Assembly: GCA_946530775.1 (NCBI GenBank)
Contig: CAMNAH010000064.1
Coordinates: 1-6,744 of the forward strand
Length of the DNA: 6,744 nt
Source: an uncultured Coriobacteriales bacterium
Lineage (GTDB): Bacteria; Actinomycetota; Coriobacteriia; Coriobacteriales; Atopobiaceae
Reading direction: 5' to 3'
The position numbers and the translations under genes are program-made. Positions 1 to 5,757 of the stretch are shown here, in pieces; position 1 is the stretch's first letter; each line of letters begins with the position of its first letter. The notes under the pieces are model-generated. The model worked only from the letters and a program-made list of their open reading frames with translations, did not search any database and was not told the DNA's origin.

Positions 1-110
1 GCAAGCTCCTCGAGAAGCAGAAGGAGGGCAAGAAGCGCATGAAGCAGATCGGCACCGTCGATGTGCCGCAGGAGGCGTTCCTGGCCGTCCTCAAGGTGGA
101 CGACGAGTAA
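1..110 (+). CDS. lepA: Elongation factor 4 (LepA), 3' end only
   Basis: This is the last 35 codons and stop of a gene that begins left of the window; the reading frame starts at base 3. The residues resemble the extreme C-terminus of LepA/EF4: a [15 protein letters not shown] stretch, then a [14 protein letters not shown] stretch. This lysine/arginine-rich tail belongs to the LepA-specific C-terminal domain, which reaches the A-site tRNA region of the ribosome. LepA is a cytoplasmic, ribosome-associated translational GTPase linked to back-translocation or initiation quality; its GTPase domains lie outside the window. The TAA stop (108-110) shares its last A with the next gene's ATG, so the two are probably co-transcribed and translationally coupled. 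The call rests on a short but very characteristic tail. Confidence 0.9.
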   Translation, partial: KLLEKQKEGKKRMKQIGTVDVPQEAFLAVLKVDDE

Positions 111-1075
111 TGCGCCTAACAGAGCGCCTTGCAACCCCACACGTCTTTCTCGCGCCCATGGCCGGCGTCACCGATGCGGCATACCGCCTCATCATGCGCG
201 AGCACGGCGCGCAGCTCGCCTATACCGAGATGGTCTCGGTGGCGGGTATCCACTACAGAAGCGACAAGACCTGGGAACTCGTCTATCCGCATGAGGATGA
301 GCCCGAGATCGCCGTGCAGCTCTTCGGTTCGATTCCAGAGCAGTTTGAAGAGGCTGCAGCTGCGGTGGTCGAACGGGTGGGGGAGAAGCTTGCACTCATA
401 GACATCAACATGGCATGCCCTGTTCCTAAGGTTGTACGTAAGGGCGAGGGTTCGGCCCTCATGGATGATCCCGCACGTGCGGCGGAGATTGTGAAAGCGG
501 CGAAGCGCGGCGCCGGCTCCGATGTCGATGTGACGGTGAAGATTCGCCGTGGTCGAACGATGGGATGCGAGCTTGCGCCCGAGTTTGCCAAGGCCATGGA
601 GGATGCCGGTGCGGCCGCCGTTGCCGTGCATGGCCGTTTTGCCAGCGAATTCTATCGCGGCACGTCCGATTGGAGCGCGGTCGAGCGGGTATCCGATGCG
701 GTGACGATTCCCGTTATCGGTTCCGGCGACATGCTTGATGCCGATACCGTTGCACGGGTTCTCGCTGACGGGCACGTGAAGGCCGTCATGGTTGCGCGTG
801 GAAGCTACGGCAACCCGTGGATCTTCGAGGATGCCCTCGCCATGCTCGGCGGCAATCCTCGGCCGGAACATGACGCCGCCCAGCGCCTCGACGCCCTCGA
901 GCGCCACATCAGGCTCCTTATAGCAACCGGCGCGCATCTTGCACGCGCCCGCAGCCTCGTGGGCTGGTACATGAAGGGCCTCCCGCACGCGGCAGAGCTG
1001 CGCGGCAGGGGAATGACGTGCACCACGCTCGACGATTACCTCTCGCTTATCGCGTTTGCGCGGGAACACCTCTAA
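110..1075 (+). CDS. dusB: tRNA-dihydrouridine synthase (DusB/NifR3-like)
   Basis: This 321-residue FMN enzyme reduces specific uridines in the tRNA D-loop to dihydrouridine using NAD(P)H. Its length fits the family. The N-terminal TIM-barrel domain opens with an APMAGVTD motif (residues 15-22). The catalytic motif INMACPVPKVV (99-109) places the proton-donating cysteine at Cys103, followed by GEGSAL (112-117). Further barrel motifs are VKIRRG (143-148), HGR (174-176), a GSGD loop (204-207) and ARGSYGNPWIF (229-239) at the FMN-phosphate end. A helical C-terminal domain that holds tRNA follows, with the typical YMKGLPHAAELR stretch (287-298). The ATG overlaps the lepA stop by one base and has an AAGGTGGA ribosome site at 93-100, nine bases upstream. 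Two signature positions differ from the usual form: the GSGD loop has Ser where NGD is common, and an Arg follows the VKIRRG strand where a Trp is common. The Dus family is certain; the DusB subfamily is inferred. Confidence 0.93.
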   Translation: MRLTERLATPHVFLAPMAGVTDAAYRLIMREHGAQLAYTEMVSVAGIHYRSDKTWELVYPHEDEPEIAVQLFGSIPEQFEEAAAAVVERVGEKLALIDINMACPVPKVVRKGEGSALMDDPARAAEIVKAAKRGAGSDVDVTVKIRRGRTMGCELAPEFAKAMEDAGAAAVAVHGRFASEFYRGTSDWSAVERVSDAVTIPVIGSGDMLDADTVARVLADGHVKAVMVARGSYGNPWIFEDALAMLGGNPRPEHDAAQRLDALERHIRLLIATGAHLARARSLVGWYMKGLPHAAELRGRGMTCTTLDDYLSLIAFAREHL

Positions 1076-2271
1076 TGAGCACACGAACGCTCTACCTCCA
1101 CATCCCGTTCTGCAAGCGCAAATGCGCGTATTGCGACTTTGTCTCCTTCGAGACATCCTGCAACGACCCTCTCATGGATGCCTATCGCCGTGCCCTTATG
1201 CACCAGGTTGAGCAGGCTGTTGAACTGGGGATTCTCGAGGGGCTCGATACCGCCTACATAGGAGGCGGCACCCCGAGCTACCTGGGCTCTGGCCTCGCCG
1301 ACCTGGTAGAACAGGTGGCAAGCCTCGGTCCTTCTGAATTTACCGTCGAGGCGAACCCGGATTCGGCAACCTTCGAGCTTCTCTCGAGGGTTAAGGATGC
1401 GGGGTGCACCCGCATCTCGTTGGGCGTGCAGAGCCTAAGCGATGACGAGCTTGCGGCACTTGGTCGAGTCCATGATGCCAAAACCGCGCGTAGGGCTCTC
1501 AAAACGGCCGTTGACCTCGGCTTCGATGTGTCGTGCGACCTCATGTGCGCGATTCCTCGTCAAACCTCATCGAGCTGGCATGACACACTTGCAGGCATCG
1601 TTGATTCCGGTGTGGGCCACGTGAGCGTCTATCCGCTCATGATCGAGGAGGGAACTCCGTTCGCGAGGGCGGTGGATACCGGCGCCATGGATGAGCCCGA
1701 TGATGCCGATGAGGCTGATCGCATGGAGGAAGCGTCAGCGATTCTCGACCGCCACGGGTTCAAACGTTATGAGGTTGCGAGCTATGCCCTCGATGGCTGC
1801 GAATGCAGGCACAACAGGGCGTATTGGAGCGGCGTCTCCTATCTTGGCCTCGGCACCGGAGCATCGAGCATGTTCGGCGAAGATGACTTTGCGGCACTGG
1901 AGAAGGCGTTTCCGCAGCTTGAAGGCATCCCTGCCTCTGCTGCGCGCGTGCGCCTCACCAACATCACCGACAGAAGGCGTATGGCCGAGAAACCCGATCT
2001 TGCCCACGTGGAGTTCGAAGTCGAGTATCTCGATGAGCGGGAGTCGCTTGCCGAGGATCTTATGCTCGGCGCCCGCATGGCGTGCGGGCTCGATGCGTCC
2101 CTCGTCACGCGCGCACGTGCGGTTATGGGGTCTGAGCTCGACGAATGCCTTGCATCGATCATCGACGACGGCTATCTCGATGGGCGGCTTGCACCCACGC
2201 GAAAGGGATGGTTGCTCGGAAACGAGCTCTATGGCCGCCTCTGGGGCCTTGCGCACCCTGAAAACGCTTAG
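1075..2271 (+). CDS. hemW: Radical SAM heme chaperone HemW (HemN-like)
   Basis: This 398-residue protein belongs to the family long annotated as oxygen-independent coproporphyrinogen III oxidase, now regarded mainly as heme-binding chaperones that deliver heme to respiratory proteins. The radical SAM cluster motif is CKRKCAYC (Cys13, Cys17, Cys20), followed by DF. It lacks the extra cysteine of true HemN (CxxxCxxCxC), which favours HemW. Other landmarks are GGGTPS (63-68), the EANPDS strand (92-97), RISLGVQS (113-120), the HemW-type HNRAYW motif (246-251), LGLGTGASS (257-265) and a C-terminal winged-helix-like region (about 325-390). The ATG at 1075 overlaps the dus stop by one base and has a GGGAA ribosome site at 1062-1066. 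An in-frame start 19 codons upstream, inside dus, adds residues without family similarity and was rejected. The 3' end overlaps the convergent asnA by 4 bp. Heme-synthesis genes are not visible here, so whether the cell makes or imports heme is open. Confidence 0.93.
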   Translation: MSTRTLYLHIPFCKRKCAYCDFVSFETSCNDPLMDAYRRALMHQVEQAVELGILEGLDTAYIGGGTPSYLGSGLADLVEQVASLGPSEFTVEANPDSATFELLSRVKDAGCTRISLGVQSLSDDELAALGRVHDAKTARRALKTAVDLGFDVSCDLMCAIPRQTSSSWHDTLAGIVDSGVGHVSVYPLMIEEGTPFARAVDTGAMDEPDDADEADRMEEASAILDRHGFKRYEVASYALDGCECRHNRAYWSGVSYLGLGTGASSMFGEDDFAALEKAFPQLEGIPASAARVRLTNITDRRRMAEKPDLAHVEFEVEYLDERESLAEDLMLGARMACGLDASLVTRARAVMGSELDECLASIIDDGYLDGRLAPTRKGWLLGNELYGRLWGLAHPENA

Positions 2272-2279
2272 AGCAGCGT
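2264..2279 (-). terminator. Weak intrinsic-terminator-like hairpin at the asnA/hemW junction
   Basis: An inverted repeat ACGCT (2264-2268) and AGCGT (2275-2279) encloses a 6-base loop. Read on the minus strand it is followed at once by TTTT (2264-2261), so it could help end asnA transcripts. It spans both stop codons. The stem is only 5 bp and no U tract follows on the plus strand, so it is a marginal candidate and gives hemW no terminator. Confidence 0.3.
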
Positions 2280-3278
2280 GATGCCTGCCTCGGCGCAGCG
2301 CTCGATCACGTCCTTGGGCCACAGCGAACTCTGGACCTCGCCGATATGGGCTTTGCGCAGGAAGAACATGCAGAGACGCGACTGGCCGATGCCGCCGCCG
2401 ATGGTCTGGGGGAGCTCTCCGTCGAGCACGGCCTTCTGGAATGCGAGCTCGGCGCGCTCGGGGCATCCTGCTTTCTCGAGCTGCGCTGCGAGCGCTGCCG
2501 CATCCACGCGCACGCCCATGGACGAGAGCTCGAGGGCGCAGTCGAGCACCGGGTAGTACACGATGATGTCGCAGTTCAGCGACCAATCGTCGTAGTCGGG
2601 GGCGCGTCCGTCATGGCGCTCGCCGTTCGACAGCGTGTCGCCGATCTTGGTGAGGATGACGGCGCCCTTCTTACGCGCGATGGCGAGCTCGCGTTCCTTG
2701 GGATCGAGCTCGGGGTAGCGGTCGAGCAGCTCCTGCGTGCTGATGACGTAGGGCTTCTCGGGCAGGATGGGCTCGATGTAGGAGTAGCACTGCTCCATAT
2801 AGCCCTCGCAGCGGCGCACCACGTCGTAGATGCGCTCTGCGTGGCCGACGAGCGTCTCCATGGTGCGGTCCTCGGGGGCGATGACCTTCTCCCAATCCCA
2901 CTGGTCGACGAAGATCGAGTGGAGGTTGTCCGTCTCTTCATCGCGGCGGATGGCGTTCATATCGGTGTAGAGGCCCTCGCCCTGCGCGAACCCGTAGCGA
3001 CCGAGTGCATAGCGCTTCCACTTGGCGAGCGACTGCACGACCTCGCCCTCGGAGCCGCCGAGAGCGGGAATATCGAACGACACAGGGCGCTCGACGCCGT
3101 TGAGGTTGTCGTTGAGGCCCGACGCCGGATCGACGAACAGCGGAGCCGAGACGCGCAGAAGGTTGAGACGCTCTGCAAGGCGGAGCTGGAAGAAGTCCTT
3201 GATGCGCTTGATGGCGACCTGCGTCTCATGCAAGTCGAGCTCGGCGGTGTATTCAACGGGAAGAACCAAAGAATCCAT
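2268..3278 (-). CDS. asnA: Aspartate-ammonia ligase (asparagine synthetase A)
   Basis: This 336-residue cytoplasmic enzyme makes asparagine from aspartate, ammonia and ATP, releasing AMP and PPi. It has the class II aminoacyl-tRNA-synthetase-like fold and no glutaminase domain, unlike AsnB. E. coli AsnA is 330 residues. Seen in order are VSAPLFVDPASGLNDNLNG (43-61), SLAKWKRYAL (83-92), EGLYTDMNAIRRDE (101-114), DQWDWEKVI (125-133), DGRAPDYDDW (223-232), the LNCDIIVYYP strand (235-243) and the class II motif 3-like IGGGIGQSRLCMFFL (293-307), whose Arg301 should contact ATP. The ATG at 3278 was chosen because a GAGAGG ribosome site (3290-3285) lies 6 bases upstream. A TTG 25 codons further upstream adds a stretch without family similarity. 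It is the only minus-strand gene here, transcribed alone and divergently from the dnaJ operon; its stop overlaps the hemW stop. No T-box or N-regulator site was recognised in the short leader. Confidence 0.96.
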   Translation of the reverse strand: MDSLVLPVEYTAELDLHETQVAIKRIKDFFQLRLAERLNLLRVSAPLFVDPASGLNDNLNGVERPVSFDIPALGGSEGEVVQSLAKWKRYALGRYGFAQGEGLYTDMNAIRRDEETDNLHSIFVDQWDWEKVIAPEDRTMETLVGHAERIYDVVRRCEGYMEQCYSYIEPILPEKPYVISTQELLDRYPELDPKERELAIARKKGAVILTKIGDTLSNGERHDGRAPDYDDWSLNCDIIVYYPVLDCALELSSMGVRVDAAALAAQLEKAGCPERAELAFQKAVLDGELPQTIGGGIGQSRLCMFFLRKAHIGEVQSSLWPKDVIERCAEAGITLL

Positions 3279-3284
3279 GACGTG

Positions 3285-3290
3285 CCTCTC
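3285..3290 (-). promoter_or_regulatory. Ribosome binding site deciding the asnA start
   Basis: GAGAGG on the minus strand sits 6 bases upstream of the ATG at 3278. It supports that ATG over the upstream in-frame TTG at 3353. Confidence 0.7.
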
Positions 3291-3311
3291 TTCGAAACCG
3301 ATGCAGAAAGT

Positions 3312-3339
3312 ATGGCTAAGCGGAGCGTCCGCGCGCCAT
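3312..3339 (-). other. Two-part hairpin in the asnA leader
   Basis: Read on the minus strand, an outer 5-bp stem (ATGGC at 3339-3335 with GCCAT at 3316-3312) encloses a 2 x 3 internal loop and an inner 5-bp stem (GCGGA and TCCGC) with a 3-base CGC loop. It lies inside the predicted 5' leader of about 80 bases, ending 21 bases before the ribosome site. No U tract follows, so it does not look like an attenuator terminator. It could stabilise the mRNA, bind a protein, or be chance in GC-rich DNA. Confidence 0.3.
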
Positions 3340-3364
3340 GCTCGATGCGACAATTTACATGCTC

Positions 3365-3393
3365 ATTACACGTGTATTGCGTGGTCTGTTGAA
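3365..3393 (-). promoter_or_regulatory. Candidate asnA promoter
   Basis: On the minus strand, TTCAAC (3393-3388, three of six matches to the -35 consensus) is separated by exactly 17 bases from TGTAAT (3370-3365, five of six matches to the -10 consensus). Transcription would begin near 3358, giving a leader of about 80 bases. The -35 overlaps the -35 of the divergent dnaJ promoter, and the -10 lies inside the palindrome at 3367-3376. Confidence 0.45.
3367..3376. promoter_or_regulatory. Palindromic operator candidate
   Basis: TACACGTGTA is a perfect 10-bp palindrome covering the predicted asnA -10 box. It is centred about 13 bases upstream of the predicted asnA start point and about 55 upstream of the predicted dnaJ start point. 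A bound dimeric protein could block asnA or affect the dnaJ promoter. A 10-bp palindrome is expected about once per kilobase by chance, so this is suggestive only. Confidence 0.3.
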
Positions 3394-3419
3394 TGAACCG
3401 CAGCTCATGTGGATATAAT
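3389..3419 (+). promoter_or_regulatory. Sigma70-type promoter of the dnaJ-dnaJ-mtaB operon
   Basis: A perfect TATAAT -10 box (3414-3419) follows a TTGAAT -35 box (3389-3394; TTGA matches) with a 19-base spacer, longer than the ideal 17. Transcription should begin near 3426, giving a leader of about 29 bases to the ATG at 3455. No CIRCE repeat (TTAGCACTC/GAGTGCTAA) or HAIR repeat (CTTGAGT/ACTCAAG) is present, so the sequence shows no HrcA or HspR control. Confidence 0.65.
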
Positions 3420-3442
3420 CCAATACGTTGGAAAACGACCCT

Positions 3443-3447
3443 GGGAG
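3443..3447 (+). promoter_or_regulatory. Ribosome binding site deciding the first dnaJ start
   Basis: GGGAG lies 7 bases before the ATG at 3455. It favours that codon over the in-frame TTG at 3428 (almost at the predicted transcription start) and the ATG at 3464 (16 bases away). Confidence 0.7.
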
Positions 3448-3454
3448 ACGCCTC

Positions 3455-4561
3455 ATGGCTTCCATGACCGAAAAGGACTACTACGCCATTCTCGGCGTTT
3501 CGAGCGACGCGAGCTCGGATGATATCCGCAAGAGTTTCCAGAAGCTCGCGCGCACCTATCACCCCGATGTGAACAAGGAACCCGGCGCCGAGGAGAAGTT
3601 CAAGGAGATCTCGGAGGCCTACGCCGTGCTCTCCGATCCCGATAAGCGCAAGCGCTACGATGCCATGCGCTCCGGATCTCCTTTCGGCGGCTACGGCTCG
3701 ACGGGAACCTACTCCTCGGGCGGATACGGCAGCTCCTCGGATCCCTTCGGCGGCATGCCGTTCGATATGTGGGGCTTCCCCTTCACGGGCAGCGGCTCCT
3801 ACACGCGCCGCACCGCAACCCGTTCGCGCGCCTACAACCCGCGTCCTGGCGCCGATGTGGCCTTCGAGCTGGAGCTTCAGGCCGAGCAGGCCCGCAACGG
3901 CATGAGCCGCGGCGTCACATACCAGCGCTATGTTGCCTGCGACCACTGCCACGGCACGGGCTCCGTGCACTCCGAGCATGCCGAGACCTGCCCAACATGC
4001 GGCGGTCGCGGTCGCATGTCCATCGATATGTCCGGCATCTTCGGATTCGGCGTCATGGACATCGAGTGCCCGGAGTGCGAGGGCACGGGCAAGGTGGTGG
4101 CCGAGCCCTGCGATGTGTGCGGCGGATCGGGTCGCATCCTCTCCGCAGACGAGATCGTGGTCGAAGTGCCCTCTGGCAGCCACGATGGCGATGAGGTGCG
4201 CATCAAGGGCAGGGGCAACGCCGGCACCAACGGCTCTGCTGCCGGCGATTTCGTCTGCCGCGTGGGTGTGCGCTCCGAGCGGCTTGCGCCCAGCCAGGCG
4301 CATGGCTTCGAGATGGTGGGATTCGTCCTGCCGTTTTTGATCATCCCGCTTGTGACGGGCGGCGCCGCATCCGTTGGCATCTTCACCGTCGTGGTCGGTG
4401 TTCTCGGCCTCTATTTCGCCCTGCGCGGCGGCATCAAGCACGAGCTGGGCTGGTGGCGCAACGCCGGTCGTGCTATCCTCTCCGGTGCTTCGAGCGGCCT
4501 CATGTGGGCCATCTTCACATACCTGTTGTTCTCCTGTAGCTTCGGCTATGGGCTGCGTTGA
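3455..4561 (+). CDS. DnaJ-family co-chaperone with C-terminal membrane tail
   Basis: This 368-residue Hsp40 should stimulate the DnaK ATPase and present clients. The J domain (7-70) has the essential HPD triad at 36-38. A Gly/Ser/Tyr-rich linker (73-118) follows, without the DIF motif of standard DnaJ. CTD I strands (about 131-160 and 233-275) flank four intact zinc motifs at Cys162/165, 179/182, 205/208 and 219/222. At about residue 284, where CTD II should start, the chain becomes hydrophobic: segments at about 287-302, 304-323 and 341-363, with a basic loop (Arg324, Lys328, Arg335, Arg339) between the last two. CTD II and the dimerisation end are absent. By the positive-inside rule the J domain and basic loop would both be cytoplasmic, so I infer a membrane-anchored co-chaperone. 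It is first in its operon; a coupled, canonical dnaJ follows. The J domains of the two agree at 39 of 63 positions by hand count. DnaJ membership is certain; the membrane role is inferred. Confidence 0.9.
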   Translation: MASMTEKDYYAILGVSSDASSDDIRKSFQKLARTYHPDVNKEPGAEEKFKEISEAYAVLSDPDKRKRYDAMRSGSPFGGYGSTGTYSSGGYGSSSDPFGGMPFDMWGFPFTGSGSYTRRTATRSRAYNPRPGADVAFELELQAEQARNGMSRGVTYQRYVACDHCHGTGSVHSEHAETCPTCGGRGRMSIDMSGIFGFGVMDIECPECEGTGKVVAEPCDVCGGSGRILSADEIVVEVPSGSHDGDEVRIKGRGNAGTNGSAAGDFVCRVGVRSERLAPSQAHGFEMVGFVLPFLIIPLVTGGAASVGIFTVVVGVLGLYFALRGGIKHELGWWRNAGRAILSGASSGLMWAIFTYLLFSCSFGYGLR

Positions 4562-4567
4562 TAAGCT

Positions 4568-4573
4568 GGTGGA
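4568..4573 (+). promoter_or_regulatory. Ribosome binding site for the second dnaJ (TTG start)
   Basis: GGTGGA lies 5 bases before the TTG at 4579 and just after the stop of the first dnaJ. It supports 4579 over the other in-frame TTG at 4558, which has no clear ribosome site. Confidence 0.55.
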
Positions 4574-4578
4574 CCGTT

Positions 4579-5757
4579 TTGCAACCTAAGCGCGATTACT
4601 ACGAGGTTCTGGGCGTTGCGCGCGACGCCGATCAGAAGACTATCAAGCGTGCGTTTCTGAAGCTCGCCCGCACGCTCCATCCCGACGTCAACGACGCCCC
4701 CGATGCCGAAGAGAAGTTCAAGGAGGTCAACGAGGCGTACTCTGTGCTCTCCGATGAGCGCAAGCGCGCCAACTACGATCGCTACGGCGATGCCGAGGGG
4801 CCCATGGGCTTCGGCGGCGGGGGAGACTACGCCGACATGTCCGATTTCTTCGGCGGCGGCTTTGGCATTAACGACATTTTCGATAGCTTCTTCGGCGGCA
4901 TGGGCGGATCCTCGCGCGGCGGCGCTGCTGCCCGCACGCGCGGCCGTGACATGGGCATCCGCCTCTCCATCACGCTCGAGGAGGCAGCTGCCGGCTGCAC
5001 CAAGACCATCTCGTACACCCGCCTTGCACCCTGCGACGATTGCGGCGGCACGGGATTCGCCAAAGGCGGGTCGCTGCGCACCTGCGAACGCTGCCACGGA
5101 TCGGGACGCGTGGTCGAGGTGCAGCGCACCATCTTTGGCAGCATGCAGAGCCAATCCACCTGCCCCGTCTGCCATGGCGAGGGCAAGGTCGTGGATCACC
5201 CCTGCGAAACGTGCGGAGGCTCTGGCCGCGCTCCCGAGAAGGAAACCGTCGAGATCAAGATTCCCGCGGGCGTGCGTTCCGGCCAGACCGTCAGCGTGCC
5301 CGGCAAGGGCGAGGCGGGCGTGCGCGGCGATGCAGCGGGCGATCTGGTTGCCAGCATCGAGGTTGCGCCGCACGAGCGCTTCGAGCGCCAGGGCGACAAC
5401 CTTGTGTGCTCGGTGAGCATCGATTCGCTGCAGGCAATCGTGGGCTGCGACGTCGAGGTTGCGGGCATCATGGCCGACGAGGAGATTCTTGTCGAGATCG
5501 CCCCCGGCACGCAGTTCGGCGAGCATGTTGTCTGCCATGGCCATGGCATGCCCAATCCCGCCACCGGCCTTCGCGGTGACCTCATCTGCCTGGTGCAGAT
5601 CGTCACGCCCACCGATATCGAGGGCGGCGATCTGCTCGACATCGAACGCATCGTCGCCGAGCGCGCGCTCTCCAAGGTTGTAGAGGAGACCGCCGAGCAC
5701 AAGGCCCATAAGGCACGCCCGACTAAGAAGCCCCGACCCAAGAAGAAACGCGCATGA
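4579..5757 (+). CDS. dnaJ: Molecular chaperone DnaJ, canonical type I
   Basis: This 392-residue cytoplasmic Hsp40 has the complete type I layout and should be the main DnaK/GrpE partner. The J domain (4-67) carries HPD at 34-36. The Gly/Phe region (73-115) contains [10 protein letters not shown], the DIF element that gates DnaK binding. CTD I is interrupted by four zinc motifs (Cys152/155, 169/172, 195/198, 209/212), then [11 protein letters not shown] (228-238) and [12 protein letters not shown] (264-275) lead into CTD II (about 276-343). The end is unusual: a lysine/arginine-rich tail (374-392). No ATG is available. Between the in-frame stop at 4537-4539 and the J domain the only start codons are TTG at 4558 and 4579. 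I chose 4579 because GGTGGA lies 5 bases upstream and the product begins [12 protein letters not shown], close to the family norm; the other start gives 399 residues and overlaps the upstream stop as TTGA. The stop overlaps the mtaB start by 4 bp. Confidence 0.93.
   Translation: MQPKRDYYEVLGVARDADQKTIKRAFLKLARTLHPDVNDAPDAEEKFKEVNEAYSVLSDERKRANYDRYGDAEGPMGFGGGGDYADMSDFFGGGFGINDIFDSFFGGMGGSSRGGAAARTRGRDMGIRLSITLEEAAAGCTKTISYTRLAPCDDCGGTGFAKGGSLRTCERCHGSGRVVEVQRTIFGSMQSQSTCPVCHGEGKVVDHPCETCGGSGRAPEKETVEIKIPAGVRSGQTVSVPGKGEAGVRGDAAGDLVASIEVAPHERFERQGDNLVCSVSIDSLQAIVGCDVEVAGIMADEEILVEIAPGTQFGEHVVCHGHGMPNPATGLRGDLICLVQIVTPTDIEGGDLLDIERIVAERALSKVVEETAEHKAHKARPTKKPRPKKKRA

Noticed and set aside
1018..1074. 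Upstream in-frame start for hemW inside dus
   Set aside because: It adds 19 residues not found in HemW; the ATG at 1075 gives the standard N-terminus and couples to the dus stop.
116..1156. A 346-codon minus-strand frame opposite dus
   Set aside because: No recognisable motif; dus on the plus strand has all its catalytic and FMN motifs.
2346..3392. A 348-codon plus-strand frame opposite asnA
   Set aside because: The minus strand encodes a full AsnA with all signature motifs; the opposite frame is Ala/Leu/Val/Glu-rich without similarity to anything I recognise.
3428..3454. TTG start for the first dnaJ
   Set aside because: It lies about two bases after the predicted transcription start and has no ribosome site; the ATG at 3455 has GGGAG at good spacing.
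3279..3454. CIRCE (HrcA) or HAIR (HspR) operator upstream of dnaJ
   Set aside because: Neither inverted repeat is present on either strand; the only palindrome is TACACGTGTA, which matches neither.
2957..4441. A 494-codon open frame on the minus strand across the asnA start and the first dnaJ
   Set aside because: Its composition is that of an antisense frame in GC-rich codons; it has no recognisable domain and crosses a promoter region and two well-supported genes.
4300..4560. Frameshift hiding a normal CTD II in the first dnaJ
   Set aside because: The other plus-strand frames over this stretch give no CTD II-like sequence such as a GHG/RGDL motif, and the frame in use is smoothly hydrophobic up to a stop just before the next gene.
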